Below are positions 52,103 through 59,966 of a stretch of DNA of 64,000 bases, piece after piece. Every line of letters begins with the position of its first letter. The first letter of the stretch is position 1. The translations under genes were made by a program, and so were the position numbers. The notes under the pieces were generated by a model. The model did not search any database. It saw only the letters and a list, made by a program, of their open reading frames with translations, and was not told the origin of the DNA. This stretch comes from CALJXB01 sp965225935 (GTDB lineage: Bacteria > Pseudomonadota > Alphaproteobacteria > Kiloniellales > JAKSDN01): NCBI GenBank assembly GCA_965225935.1, contig CBDDCC010000005.1:1-64000 (forward strand). The letters run 5' to 3'.

Positions 52103-53389
52103 CTAGCCCGGCTGCGCTCCGGGCTGGGCGAGCCAGGCGGCGAGCGGCCGCCAGACCCGCGTCTTGGCGACCCCGCTCGCCATCATGCCGACATGGCCGA
52201 CCGAGGGCCGGCAGGGCGTGCAGTCCGGCAGAGCCCGGGCGAGCGCCTCGGCCGAGGCGGGCGGGACGATCCGGTCGTGGTAGGGCAGCACGCAGAGGCT
52301 GGGCGGCGAGATCCGCTCGGGCAGGACCGGCTGGCCGGCGATCCGCCACTGCCCCCGCCCGGTCGTGTTCTGACCGTACCAGCCGGCCAGGCACTCGCGG
52401 GCGACCGGGCCGGCCAGCGGCACGCCGTCGTTCAGCCAGTCCTCCAGGGCGACGAACTGGAGCGCCTTGGGGTCGTCGCGTTCCAGGCCTGCGAAGGCGA
52501 CGAACTTGCGGACCACGAGCAGGGGATCGAGACCGGCGAAGAAGGCCTGAATGGCGTCGACGGGGAGCTCGCCCAGGGCGTCGACGACGGGTCCGAGAGC
52601 GCTCAGGCTGGCGCCGGCCAGGCGCGCCTGGGCGGCCTGCTCGGCGTGGAAGTCCCAGGGGGTGGCGAGCAGGGCCAGGCCGCTCACGTCCCGGCCGCGC
52701 CGCGCCGCCAGGGCAAGCGCCAGCAAGCCGCCCATGCAGTAGCCCAGGAGACGCGGCGGCTGGCCGCAAAGCTCCAGCACCCGGTCAAGGGCACGCTCCA
52801 GGCGGCCGGCCACGTAGTCGGTCAGGGTGAAGCTCCGCTCATCGGGCCCCGGCCGATCCCAGTCCATGAGGAAGGGCCGGAAACCGCGCTTGGCGAGCCA
52901 GCGCAGCAGGCTCGTCTCTTCGCTGAGATCGAGGATGTAGGCCCGGTTGATCAGCGACGGCACCACCAGCAGGGGCGTGCCCGCCGTGCCGCCGGCCTTC
53001 CGGCCCTTTCTGGCGCCATAGTCGAGCAGGCGGCTGCTGCCCTCGCGCCAGACCTCGGGCGGATCCTCGAGATCTCGCCCGTAGGGATGGGCCCGGTAGG
53101 CCTGCAGACCCTCCAGCAGTGCCGCGAAGCGGCGGTCGGCCTCGGCGGAGACCGCGTCGTTCAGGGCCTCATCGGCGAGCCCGTCGAGGTCGCTTCTGAG
53201 CGCCGCCGCGGTCTTCGCCAGCTCCCCCTTCCAGGGCAGCGAGTCGTGCCTCAAGAGCGGCAAGGCGGCTTTCGAGCTCTGCCAGGCGAGCACCGCCAGG
53301 CTCAGGTGCAGCGCCAGCGGGCGCGGCCCCAGACGGGGCGCCGGCCGGAGACCCGCCCGATGCTTGGCCCTGTCGTCCGCTCGCGCCAT
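52103..53389 (-). CDS. phaC: Polyhydroxyalkanoate synthase-like (PhaC, short form)
   Basis: 428 residues from ATG 53389 (GGAGGAGCGAAGGG upstream). Alpha/beta hydrolase with the PHA-synthase lipase-like box GYCMGG, where Cys is the nucleophile; FLMDWDRPGPDERSFTLTDYV, VVPSLINRAYILDL, ALLATPWDFHAEQ, the catalytic Asp in YHDRIVPP and His in VGHVGMM. At about 46 kDa it is smaller than class I PhaC and closer to class III/IV catalytic subunits, which need a partner. It polymerises 3-hydroxybutyryl-CoA. Its first ~220 bases overlap the end of a small partner gene. Confidence 0.8.
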   Translation of the reverse strand: MARADDRAKHRAGLRPAPRLGPRPLALHLSLAVLAWQSSKAALPLLRHDSLPWKGELAKTAAALRSDLDGLADEALNDAVSAEADRRFAALLEGLQAYRAHPYGRDLEDPPEVWREGSSRLLDYGARKGRKAGGTAGTPLLVVPSLINRAYILDLSEETSLLRWLAKRGFRPFLMDWDRPGPDERSFTLTDYVAGRLERALDRVLELCGQPPRLLGYCMGGLLALALAARRGRDVSGLALLATPWDFHAEQAAQARLAGASLSALGPVVDALGELPVDAIQAFFAGLDPLLVVRKFVAFAGLERDDPKALQFVALEDWLNDGVPLAGPVARECLAGWYGQNTTGRGQWRIAGQPVLPERISPPSLCVLPYHDRIVPPASAEALARALPDCTPCRPSVGHVGMMASGVAKTRVWRPLAAWLAQPGAQPG

Positions 53390-53618
53390 CGGCCCTTCGC
53401 TCCTCCGCCAGGCCCGCCAGGATGGCGGGCCAAGCCCCCCAGGCCGCCGCCCCGGCGGCGGGTAGGCCGCCCGGCAGGCCCCCGGAAAAGCCCATCGTGC
53501 CGAAGAGGCGGTTCAGGGCCTCCGCAAAGTCCTCGTCTGCGGCCAGCGCGCTCATCTGGTCCTGCCAGAGGTCGAGATAGCGCCGCGCCAGTTCTTCTAG
53601 GTCCGCCTCTTGCGACAT
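53169..53618 (-). CDS. Small coiled-coil protein overlapping phaC (PhaE/phasin-like candidate)
   Basis: 149 residues from ATG 53618. An N-terminal helix, LEELARRYLDLWQDQMSALAADEDFAEALNRLFGTMG, resembles the start of PhaE/PhaM/phasin-type proteins (W..Q pattern). It is followed by a Gly/Ala/Pro-rich linker and a short leucine-zipper-like coil, RLAELESRLAALEARLAALE. The gene ends 221 bases inside phaC in another frame, which forces their co-expression. A synthase subunit or granule factor is the best guess; the family cannot be confirmed here. Confidence 0.6.
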   Translation of the reverse strand: MSQEADLEELARRYLDLWQDQMSALAADEDFAEALNRLFGTMGFSGGLPGGLPAAGAAAWGAWPAILAGLAEERRADGASGRQGQASGGSPAGAPSGAAPAGAAPEPGGARLAELESRLAALEARLAALEGGAGEDRGGAQKRPRRARR

Positions 53619-53725
53619 CGCGCGCGAGTATAGCCGCGCCCCCCGGCCGGGACCAGCCGCCCCGGGAAAGCCCGGGAGCCGCCGCCCGTGGCCGCTCCGG
53701 ACCCGCTCATCATCGCCTTGTCGCG

Positions 53726-53750
53726 CTGCAGCAGGCCTACAACGCAGTGC
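53726..53750. promoter_or_regulatory. TGC-rich region between phaC operon and phaR
   Basis: CTGC-A-GCAG (53726-53734) followed by GCAGTGC (53744-53750) and a run of seven A. It lies 50-75 bases before the phaR start and about 110-130 bases before the partner gene of phaC. The TGC-rich repeats fit PhaR autoregulation, although the spacing differs from the CTGC-N3-GCAG form. Confidence 0.4.
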
Positions 53751-53799
53751 AAAAAAACCTTCCACAAGGCCTACCCGGCGGTGCTAGGTTAGATCCCTT

Positions 53800-54459
53800 A
53801 TGGCGCGAGTACAGACGAGGGGCGGGGACGTGGCCGAGGCGGAGAAGGCCGGGACAGCGGAACCGATCACCATCAAGAAGTACGCGAACCGCCGTCTCTA
53901 CAACACGGCGACCAGCAGCTACGTGACCCTGGACCACCTCTGTCAGATGGTCAAAGAGGGCACGGACTTCGCCGTCTACGACGCCAAGACGGGCGAGGAC
54001 ATCACCCGCACCGTGCTGACCCAGATCATCGTCGAGGAGGAATCCAAGGGCCAGAACCTGCTGCCGATCACCTTCCTCAGGCAGCTCATCAGCCTCTACG
54101 GCGACAATATGCAGTGGATCGTGCCGCGCTACCTCGAGCACATGATGACGGCCTTCGCCACCAATCAGGACCGCATGCGCCAGACCATGCAGGACACCTT
54201 CGGCGGCATGTTCCCCTTCGCCAACCTGGAAGAGGTGGGCAAGCAGAACATGGCCCTCTTCGAAAGCGCGATGAAAGCCTTCTCGCCGTTTGCCGTGCCC
54301 TCGGAGGCGGAGGCCCCCGAGAACGGCCGGCGGGAGAACGAGGGCGAATCGGACGCCGAGACCCTGGCCCGGCTGAAGGCGCAGATGGACCTGCTGCAGC
54401 GCCAGCTCGATTCCCTCTCCGCCGGAAAAGGCAACCAGGACAGCAAGAACCGGGACTGA
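53800..54459 (+). CDS. phaR: Polyhydroxyalkanoate synthesis repressor PhaR
   Basis: 219 residues. The N-terminal PHB/PHA accumulation regulator DNA-binding domain is ITIKKYANRRLYNTATSSYVTLDHLCQMVKEG; the following PHB_acc repeats include DITRTVLTQIIVEEESKGQNLLPITFLRQLI. The C-terminus is acidic, then a helix (LARLKAQMDLLQRQLDSL). PhaR binds DNA and PHB granules and represses phasin and pha genes until polymer forms. It is divergent from phaC and its partner. Confidence 0.95.
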   Translation: MARVQTRGGDVAEAEKAGTAEPITIKKYANRRLYNTATSSYVTLDHLCQMVKEGTDFAVYDAKTGEDITRTVLTQIIVEEESKGQNLLPITFLRQLISLYGDNMQWIVPRYLEHMMTAFATNQDRMRQTMQDTFGGMFPFANLEEVGKQNMALFESAMKAFSPFAVPSEAEAPENGRRENEGESDAETLARLKAQMDLLQRQLDSLSAGKGNQDSKNRD

Positions 54460-54499
54460 CCGGCCCCGCGGACGGCGGTCGGAGATTTGCGGGCGCCGC

Positions 54500-56239
54500 T
54501 CAGTTGGCGGCCCGGCGCAGCTCCTCCGACGGCTCGGCCGCGCCCGCCTCGTTCTTGTGTGCCGCTGTCTTCCAGGCGGGCTCGAAGCTGGGCTTGCCGA
54601 AGTAGTAGCCCTGAAGCAGCTCGACCCCCTCGTTCCGCAAGTACTCGGCGTCCTCCACCGTCTCGACGCACTCGGCTACGGTCTCCAGGCCGAGCGACTG
54701 GGCGAGGCTCAGCAGGTTGCGGATGAAGAGCTGGTTGTGGGGGCACTCGAGAATGCCGCGCACGAAGGAGCCGTCGATCTTCACCAGGTCCACGGTCAGG
54801 GACTTGAGGTGCCGGAAGGTGGTGTAGCCGGCGCCGAAGTCGTCGACCGCGACCTTGCAGCCCAGCTCCCGCACAGTGGAGACGAAGCGGGCGGTTTCCT
54901 CGAAGTCGTACATGGCCGCCGTCTCGGTGATCTCGATCACCAGGCGCCGCGCCACCCCCGGCTGGTCCTTGAGGCGGGCAACCAGGGCCCTCAGCCAGGA
55001 GCGGTCGGAGGCGGTGAGGGCGGAGATGTTGACCGCCAGGTTGGCCGTCGGATAGGCCTCCAGGTCGTTGATCGCCATGTCCAGGCCGCGGTGGTCGATC
55101 GCCCGCATCAGCCCGAGCTGCTCGATGACCGGCACGAAGCTCCCGGCCGGCACGATCTCGCCGTTGCGGTCGCGCATGCGCAGCAGGCACTCCGACAGGC
55201 GCTCCTCGCCGCTCGCCGCGTCGACGATGGGCTGGTAGGCGAAGCAGAGCCGGTCCTCCTTGAGCGCCAGCTTCACCTGCTCGCCGATGTCCATGCTGGT
55301 CTGGAAGCCGCGGCGCTGCTCCTCGGACATCTCGTACCACTGGATGCAGTCTCGGCCGGCGCTCTTCGCCTGGAACAGGGCGCCCTCGCCCTTGGTCATG
55401 ACGTCGAAGGAGGTCTTGGACTGCAGCGGGAAGATCACGATGCTGGCCGAGGCGGTGACGTGCACCTCCTTGCCGCCGATCGCCACCGGCGCCTGGCGCA
55501 CGGCGCGCAGGATGCGCTCGGCCGTGACCTGGGCCTGCTCCTGGCTGCAGCAGCTCACGACCACGCCGAAGCGGTCGCCGCCGATGCGTCCGATCACGTC
55601 GGTCGAGCGCAGGCAGCCGTCGAGCCGCTGGCTGATCTCGAAGAGGACCGCGTCGCCGGCCTCGGTGCCGTAGGCGGTGTTCACCATGCCCATCTGGTCG
55701 AGGCCGATCACCAGGAAGGCGCCCGTCTGGTCGTAGCGCAGGCTCTGGGCCAGCGCCTGGTCGAGGGCCTCGCGCAGGCGCACCTTGTTGAAGTGCCCGG
55801 TCAGGTCGTCGAAGTTGGCTTGGTACTCGAGCCGCGCCTCGTGCTGCTTGCGCTGGGTGATGAGCCGCAGCACGCCGCGCAGGCGCTGGGGCGCGCCCGT
55901 GGTGGCGTACTCGACCGAGCCCCGGTCGTGGACCCACTGCTCCTCACCGCCGCCGCGCAGCCGGTATTCGCAGTCGTAGTCGCGCCGGCCGGCGATGTGC
56001 TCGCTCAGGGTGCGCATGCGCTCGGGCAGGTCTTCGGCGTTGACGCGGGCATTCAGCGCCTCGCCGCTGTCGGGAAGGTGAGAGGCATCGGATCCGAAAA
56101 CCGGGGCCGTCGCGCCGAGCAGGACCAGGGCGTCGGTCGCCAGGTCCCAGTCGTAGGCGATGTCGCCGGATGCCTCGATGGCGGTGCGGACGCAGGCCAG
56201 GTCCGCAGAGTTCTCTTGCGGGTCGGACGATCGCAGCAC
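54500..56239 (-). CDS. PAS-GGDEF-EAL signalling protein with degenerate GGDEF
   Basis: 579 residues. An N-terminal PAS-like domain (about 20-135) precedes a GGDEF domain whose active site reads RIGGDRFGVVV, so the third acidic residue is Arg and cyclase activity is doubtful. The EAL domain has ECLLRM instead of EALLR but keeps the metal and catalytic residues in NISA, EITETA, VDDFGAGYTTF, KIDGSF, AECVE and LLQGYYFGKP. It is probably a cytoplasmic c-di-GMP phosphodiesterase or receptor. It is convergent with phaR and preceded by a long AT-rich region. Confidence 0.85.
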   Translation of the reverse strand: MLRSSDPQENSADLACVRTAIEASGDIAYDWDLATDALVLLGATAPVFGSDASHLPDSGEALNARVNAEDLPERMRTLSEHIAGRRDYDCEYRLRGGGEEQWVHDRGSVEYATTGAPQRLRGVLRLITQRKQHEARLEYQANFDDLTGHFNKVRLREALDQALAQSLRYDQTGAFLVIGLDQMGMVNTAYGTEAGDAVLFEISQRLDGCLRSTDVIGRIGGDRFGVVVSCCSQEQAQVTAERILRAVRQAPVAIGGKEVHVTASASIVIFPLQSKTSFDVMTKGEGALFQAKSAGRDCIQWYEMSEEQRRGFQTSMDIGEQVKLALKEDRLCFAYQPIVDAASGEERLSECLLRMRDRNGEIVPAGSFVPVIEQLGLMRAIDHRGLDMAINDLEAYPTANLAVNISALTASDRSWLRALVARLKDQPGVARRLVIEITETAAMYDFEETARFVSTVRELGCKVAVDDFGAGYTTFRHLKSLTVDLVKIDGSFVRGILECPHNQLFIRNLLSLAQSLGLETVAECVETVEDAEYLRNEGVELLQGYYFGKPSFEPAWKTAAHKNEAGAAEPSEELRRAAN

Positions 56240-56507
56240 GGCTTGGCTCTCCTAGCTCAGCTCTTCCAGTCTTCTACTTGAAGACCGCGATCCTATGCGG
56301 TCTCCGACCTTCTTGATCGGCGACCGGCATCCCACGCTAAGTATTCGGATTTAAGAAAATGTAAAACTCGCGCAAAATGTTCCGAATTCTGCAAACGCAG
56401 GTAATATACAGTGCATAAATCAATAAACGATTATATTAAATACAATATTTACCTTAGCATATATGGTTAAAATATTCATATTTTCTGAAATAAATGGCGA
56501 TTTTATC

Positions 56508-56537
56508 TTGACATTTGATCAAATTTTATTTTATATA
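56508..56537 (+). promoter_or_regulatory. Strong predicted promoter with internal palindrome
   Basis: TTGACA (56508-56513), a 17-base spacer, TTATATA (56531-56537), close to the sigma-70 ideal. A perfect 12-bp palindrome, ATTTGATCAAAT (56513-56524), lies between the two elements, a typical repressor position. The surrounding 56340-56545 is strikingly AT-rich for this genome. The leader to the ATG at 56566 is only about 20 bases. The gap 56240-56565 holds no other feature I can support. Confidence 0.6.
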
Positions 56538-56565
56538 CATAACAAGAAACTAACCGGCCTCCCGA

Positions 56566-57012
56566 ATGCAAGCCCTCTCCGTCCTGCCTCCTTCCGTCCC
56601 GGCGCCCGCTCCCGCGGCCAGGCCGGCTGAGCGCCGGACAATCGGCGCCGAGGCAGTGCCGGCGGTGGCGGACCAGGCCCGCCGGCCCTGGCGACAGACG
56701 GTATCGGACGACGCGCGGCAGGCCCCCTTCCCCCTTGTCGGCGACGGCGGCGAGGACGCCGGCCTGCGGCTGATCTCCCTGGCGCCCGAGGCGGCCTCCA
56801 ACGACAATCACTTCTACGGTGGGCACTTCCACAGCGGGTCCGCTGGAGGGGCCGACGTCACGGCTTCGATCTGGCTGATGGCGCAGATCCTCGGCCAGAC
56901 GACCGAGGACCTCACCCCCGCGGATCATCGTGCGGCCGGCGCCTATCGCCAGTCCGGTGGCGGAACCGCGGGCGACGCCGCGCAGCCGCCCCTCCTCGAC
57001 CTCACCGTCTGA
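56566..57012 (+). CDS. Orphan hypothetical protein behind a strong promoter
   Basis: 148 residues, no family recognised. The N-terminal half is Pro/Ala/Arg-rich and probably disordered. The second half is Gly-, His- and Asn-containing (SNDNHFYGGHFHSGSAGGAD) followed by ASIWLMAQILGQTTEDLTPADHRAAGAYRQ, which could form helices. No signal peptide or membrane helix is seen. A near-consensus promoter lies about 25 bases upstream. No clear Shine-Dalgarno is present, so a short-leader or leaderless-like start is possible. Confidence 0.55.
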   Translation: MQALSVLPPSVPAPAPAARPAERRTIGAEAVPAVADQARRPWRQTVSDDARQAPFPLVGDGGEDAGLRLISLAPEAASNDNHFYGGHFHSGSAGGADVTASIWLMAQILGQTTEDLTPADHRAAGAYRQSGGGTAGDAAQPPLLDLTV

Positions 57013-57197
57013 TCGAGCGGGCCCGCCAAGGGTCGGCAACAGCGTTCCGGCCCGCTGCGGCCGACACGGAACGGTAACGCTTCCTTGACCCCGCTGCGGC
57101 AAAATCGCCCAAAAAAGGCGGGCCGCTAGCCATGCCGCCCCCGGCGGACGGGCCGGAGCGAACGGACCGGCCGCCATGCACGAGGAGCCGCAGTCCG

Positions 57198-58472
57198 ATG
57201 CCCCTGTTCGTCGCCGCCTCGGTCGCCGCCCTGGCCCTGCTTGCCGCGCTGTCGAGCGCGATGCCGGCCGCGCGGGCGGACATCCGCATCCTGCAGTACG
57301 ACGAGACCGGCCGCGTCGAGGGCGTCGAGCAGCGCGCCCCGGCGCCCGCCAGCGAAGGCGGACCGGTGGTGCTGGCGGACGACCCGGCCGCGCGCTACGA
57401 GCCCGGCGAGGTGCTGGTCGTCGATCCCTCGGGCGACCTGCGCCAGCAGCTGGGCGCGCTCGACTTCTCGGTGATCGAGCAGCTGCCCTTCTCCGGGCTC
57501 AGCATGAACCTGCTGCGCCTGCGCATCCCCGAGGAGACCAGCGTCCCAGACGCCCTCGCCCTGCTGCGCCAGCGCTTTCCGGGCACGCTCGCCGACGCCA
57601 ACCACCTCTTCGAGACCGCCGGCAGCACGGCCACCGCCAAGGCGCCGCCCAGCAGCTGGGTGCGCGCCGTGGTCAGCTGGCCGCCAGCCGACGAGCGCTG
57701 CGGCACGGGCATGCGGCTCGGCATGATCGACGCGCCCGTGGACACCGAGCATCCGGCGCTCTCCGGCCGGCGCATCCAGTACCGCAGCTTCCACGCGCCG
57801 GACCGGCGGCTCGCCAGCGCCGACCACGGCACCGCCGTCGCCGCCATCCTGGTCGGCCAGCCCTCCGCCGACGGCTGGGGCGGCATCCTGCCGGGCGCCG
57901 AGTTGCTGGCCGCCAACATGTTCGAGTTCACCGACAGCGGCCGCCTGGTGGGCAACGCCGTGGCCATGCTGAAAGCGCTCGACTGGATGGCCGATTCCGG
58001 CGTCAAGGTGGTCAACCTCAGCATGGCCGGCGCCGACAACAAGGCGCTCCGCTTCGCCCTCCAGCGGGCGCGCAAGAAGGGCCTGGTGATGGTGGCGGCG
58101 GCCGGCAACTGGGGCACTGCCGAGCGGCCCGCCTACCCCGCGGCCTACGATCACGTCATCGCGGTGACCGCCTTCGGCGCCGGCGGCAGCATCTACGAGA
58201 TGGCCAACCGCGGGTCCTACATCGACTTCGCGGCGCCCGGCGTGCGGCTCTGGACCGCGGTGCCGAGCGGCGGCCGCTATCAGAGCGGCACCTCCTTCGC
58301 GGCACCCTACGTGAGCGCCCAGATCGCCGCGGAATCCCAGCACGGCGCGCCGAACGACACCCAGGCCCTGCGCGAGCTTCTGCGCAAGCGCGCCGTGGAC
58401 ATGGGCAGCCCGGGACGCGATGACGTCTTCGGCTGGGGCTTCATCGACCAGGCCCCGCCCTGCTCCCTCTAG
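57198..58472 (+). CDS. Exported S8 family (subtilisin-like) serine protease
   Basis: 424 residues from ATG 57198 (GAGGAG ten bases upstream). A signal peptide (LFVAASVAALALLAALSSAMPAARA) precedes a pro-region of about 120 residues and the subtilase domain with D178 (MIDAPVD), H210 (DHGTAVAAI), oxyanion N304 (AAAGNWG) and S366 (GTSFAAPYV). The ADERCGTGM and QAPPCSL stretches each carry a Cys and may form a disulfide. It degrades or processes proteins outside the cytoplasm. It lies alone between two AT-rich patches. Confidence 0.88.
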   Translation: MPLFVAASVAALALLAALSSAMPAARADIRILQYDETGRVEGVEQRAPAPASEGGPVVLADDPAARYEPGEVLVVDPSGDLRQQLGALDFSVIEQLPFSGLSMNLLRLRIPEETSVPDALALLRQRFPGTLADANHLFETAGSTATAKAPPSSWVRAVVSWPPADERCGTGMRLGMIDAPVDTEHPALSGRRIQYRSFHAPDRRLASADHGTAVAAILVGQPSADGWGGILPGAELLAANMFEFTDSGRLVGNAVAMLKALDWMADSGVKVVNLSMAGADNKALRFALQRARKKGLVMVAAAGNWGTAERPAYPAAYDHVIAVTAFGAGGSIYEMANRGSYIDFAAPGVRLWTAVPSGGRYQSGTSFAAPYVSAQIAAESQHGAPNDTQALRELLRKRAVDMGSPGRDDVFGWGFIDQAPPCSL

Positions 58473-58559
58473 GACCAGACGACCTTAGCCGGCCAGGAAA
58501 GGGCCGGGCCTCCTCTGCCAGGCCGCGGGGAGCCGCCGGCGCCCATGGTTTGTCCGCAG

Positions 58560-58749
58560 GCGGTGGTGGCTAACGAGTATTAAGGTTAACAAAAGTAATA
58601 TTCTATGATTAAACGAATACTTCTGAATACTCTAATTCCCGCCATGACATTAAATACCGCACTGCAATATCATGTTCAACGATTTCTCCATTTTTACTTA
58701 TTCGTTTATCGTTTGTTAGGTCTTCGGCGCTAAATTGGGCAGGTCAGCT
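58560..58749. other. AT-rich intergenic patch
   Basis: About 190 bases of AT-rich DNA with many TTAA and ATTAAA words, inside an otherwise GC-rich genome and mirroring the patch at 56340-56545 on the other side of the orphan and protease genes. No CtrA-spaced TTAA pair was seen. The whole gap 58473-59302 holds only this patch, two doubtful small ORFs and a hairpin. Confidence 0.5.
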
Positions 58750-58836
58750 ATGTTCCAGAAGGTCATGAAGGGTACGACCGCGGCCGAGCGCCACGACCAG
58801 GCCGCGCAACCGTCCCCGGCACACCAAGGGCACTGA
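58750..58836 (+). CDS. Doubtful 28-residue ORF
   Basis: MFQKVMKGTTAAERHDQAAQ... ends in TGA at 58834-58836, directly after the AT-rich patch. It is followed after four bases by the ATG of the next small ORF, so the two could be coupled. No ribosome-binding site or family supports it firmly. Confidence 0.2.
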   Translation: MFQKVMKGTTAAERHDQAAQPSPAHQGH

Positions 58837-58840
58837 CAGG

Positions 58841-59026
58841 ATGACGCGCAACGATCCGGGACCCTTCCAGATCACCGCGTCGCCCCGGCGCCAGGCGACG
58901 GGGCGCCAGCGAGCGGACGGGACGGATCGATTGCGATGGAACAGGAGGTTTGAATTCTCCGGCGGCGGGATGGCCGAGACCATCCCGAGGCCGATCGTCG
59001 GAGGATCGCCGATGGTGGTGCACTAG
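58841..59026 (+). CDS. Doubtful 61-residue ORF
   Basis: A 61-residue polar, Arg-rich frame with no recognised domain. It begins four bases after a smaller ORF and ends before the hairpin at 59107. It could be a small protein gene, or chance in GC-rich DNA. Confidence 0.25.
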   Translation: MTRNDPGPFQITASPRRQATGRQRADGTDRLRWNRRFEFSGGGMAETIPRPIVGGSPMVVH

Positions 59027-59106
59027 CGCCACCGCCGGGGCGGCCCGCGGTTGAGAGTGGCGGCGACCCCGCGGGTTCGCCTCGGCCCTAACACCGGGAA
59101 GGTGGA

Positions 59107-59146
59107 GCAGCAGCGTCGAGTCGGTCAACCGGCTCGACGCTGTTGC
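59107..59146. repeat. 40-base near-perfect inverted repeat (hairpin)
   Basis: GCAGCAGCGTCGAG (59107-59120) pairs with CTCGACGCTGTTGC (59133-59146) with one mismatch. Inside it CGGT (59122-59125) pairs with ACCG (59128-59131). The result is an almost continuous stem of about 19 pairs. Only a short T run follows (ATTTC), so it is a weak terminator candidate; a regulatory or protein-binding role is also possible. Confidence 0.6.
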
Positions 59147-59302
59147 ATTTCGCACCCGGCATTCCGTGCATCTCCGAGTCCCAACTCCCATGAATCTCCC
59201 TGCGCGAAGCGCGAATTCGATTGCCGTCGGCGGACGCTCGATCCAGGATCGCTCAAGGCGGTCGCGCGGCCGGCCGTGCCGAGACGGGAGGGGGCTCAAG
59301 CC

Positions 59303-59947
59303 ATGCACGCACTCGAACGTTCCGACCGGAGCGACACGGCGGAGATCCTGGAGCTGCCGCTGGTGGCGGCCAACGCCGAGACTCTCGAGGGCTATGGCAG
59401 GCTGGTCGACGACTACGCCGCCTGCGAGATCGAGATCGTCACCTGGCCGGCCCAGGGCTGGCGGCCGGTCGACCCCGACACCGGCAATGAGGGCGGCACC
59501 ACCGAGGGCGTGTTCGAGTTCTGGTGGCAGGGCGAGGTGCTCCACGGCCGCAACCACGCCGTCGACGACAGCTATCTCCTGGGCTGGAGCCGGCGGCCGG
59601 AGGAGGCCTCGGAAGAGGCCGAGGCGCCCGAACGCGGGCGGGTGCTGCTCTGGCACGCCAACTATCATCCCGACGGCGGGCAGCTCTTCTTCCCGCGCGA
59701 GGGCCGGCCCTTCGTCGCTCCGCTGGCCCTGCCCGGCGACGACGTGAAGCCCAAGGACTTCGTCGCCTTCTACTGCGATGGCACCAAGGGCCTCTACATC
59801 CACCCGGGGGTCTGGCACGAGGCGGTCTTCCCGATCGCCGAGCGCGCCTCCTTCGACGACAGGCAGGGCAAGGTCCACGCCCGCGTCAGCGTCAACTTCG
59901 TCGAGGAGTTCGACTGCTACCTGTCGGTGCCGCTCAAGCGGCCTTAG
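59303..59947 (+). CDS. Ureidoglycolate lyase (AllA)-like protein
   Basis: 214 residues from ATG 59303, with GGGAGGGGG upstream. The cupin-like fold is recognisable from FEFWWQGEVLHGRNHAVD, LLWHANYHPDGGQLFFPREGRPFVAPLALPGDDVKPKDFVAFYCDGTKGLYIHPGVWHEAVFPI and ARVSVNFVEEFDCYL. AllA/Ugl splits ureidoglycolate to glyoxylate and urea in purine breakdown. No other allantoin gene is nearby, so the substrate may differ. It is convergent with the gamma-glutamyl hydrolase gene (19 bases between stops). Confidence 0.75.
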   Translation: MHALERSDRSDTAEILELPLVAANAETLEGYGRLVDDYAACEIEIVTWPAQGWRPVDPDTGNEGGTTEGVFEFWWQGEVLHGRNHAVDDSYLLGWSRRPEEASEEAEAPERGRVLLWHANYHPDGGQLFFPREGRPFVAPLALPGDDVKPKDFVAFYCDGTKGLYIHPGVWHEAVFPIAERASFDDRQGKVHARVSVNFVEEFDCYLSVPLKRP

Positions 59948-59966
59948 CCGGCGTCAGGACAGGCGT

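Noticed and set aside
56351..56365. Possible CtrA site TTAA-N7-TAAA before the orphan gene
   Set aside because: The second half is only 3 of 4 and the patch is AT-rich, so such near-matches are expected by chance.
56513..56524. FNR/Dnr box
   Set aside because: The half-sites TTGAT/ATCAA overlap with no four-base spacer, so it does not fit the FNR consensus; kept only as an unassigned palindrome.
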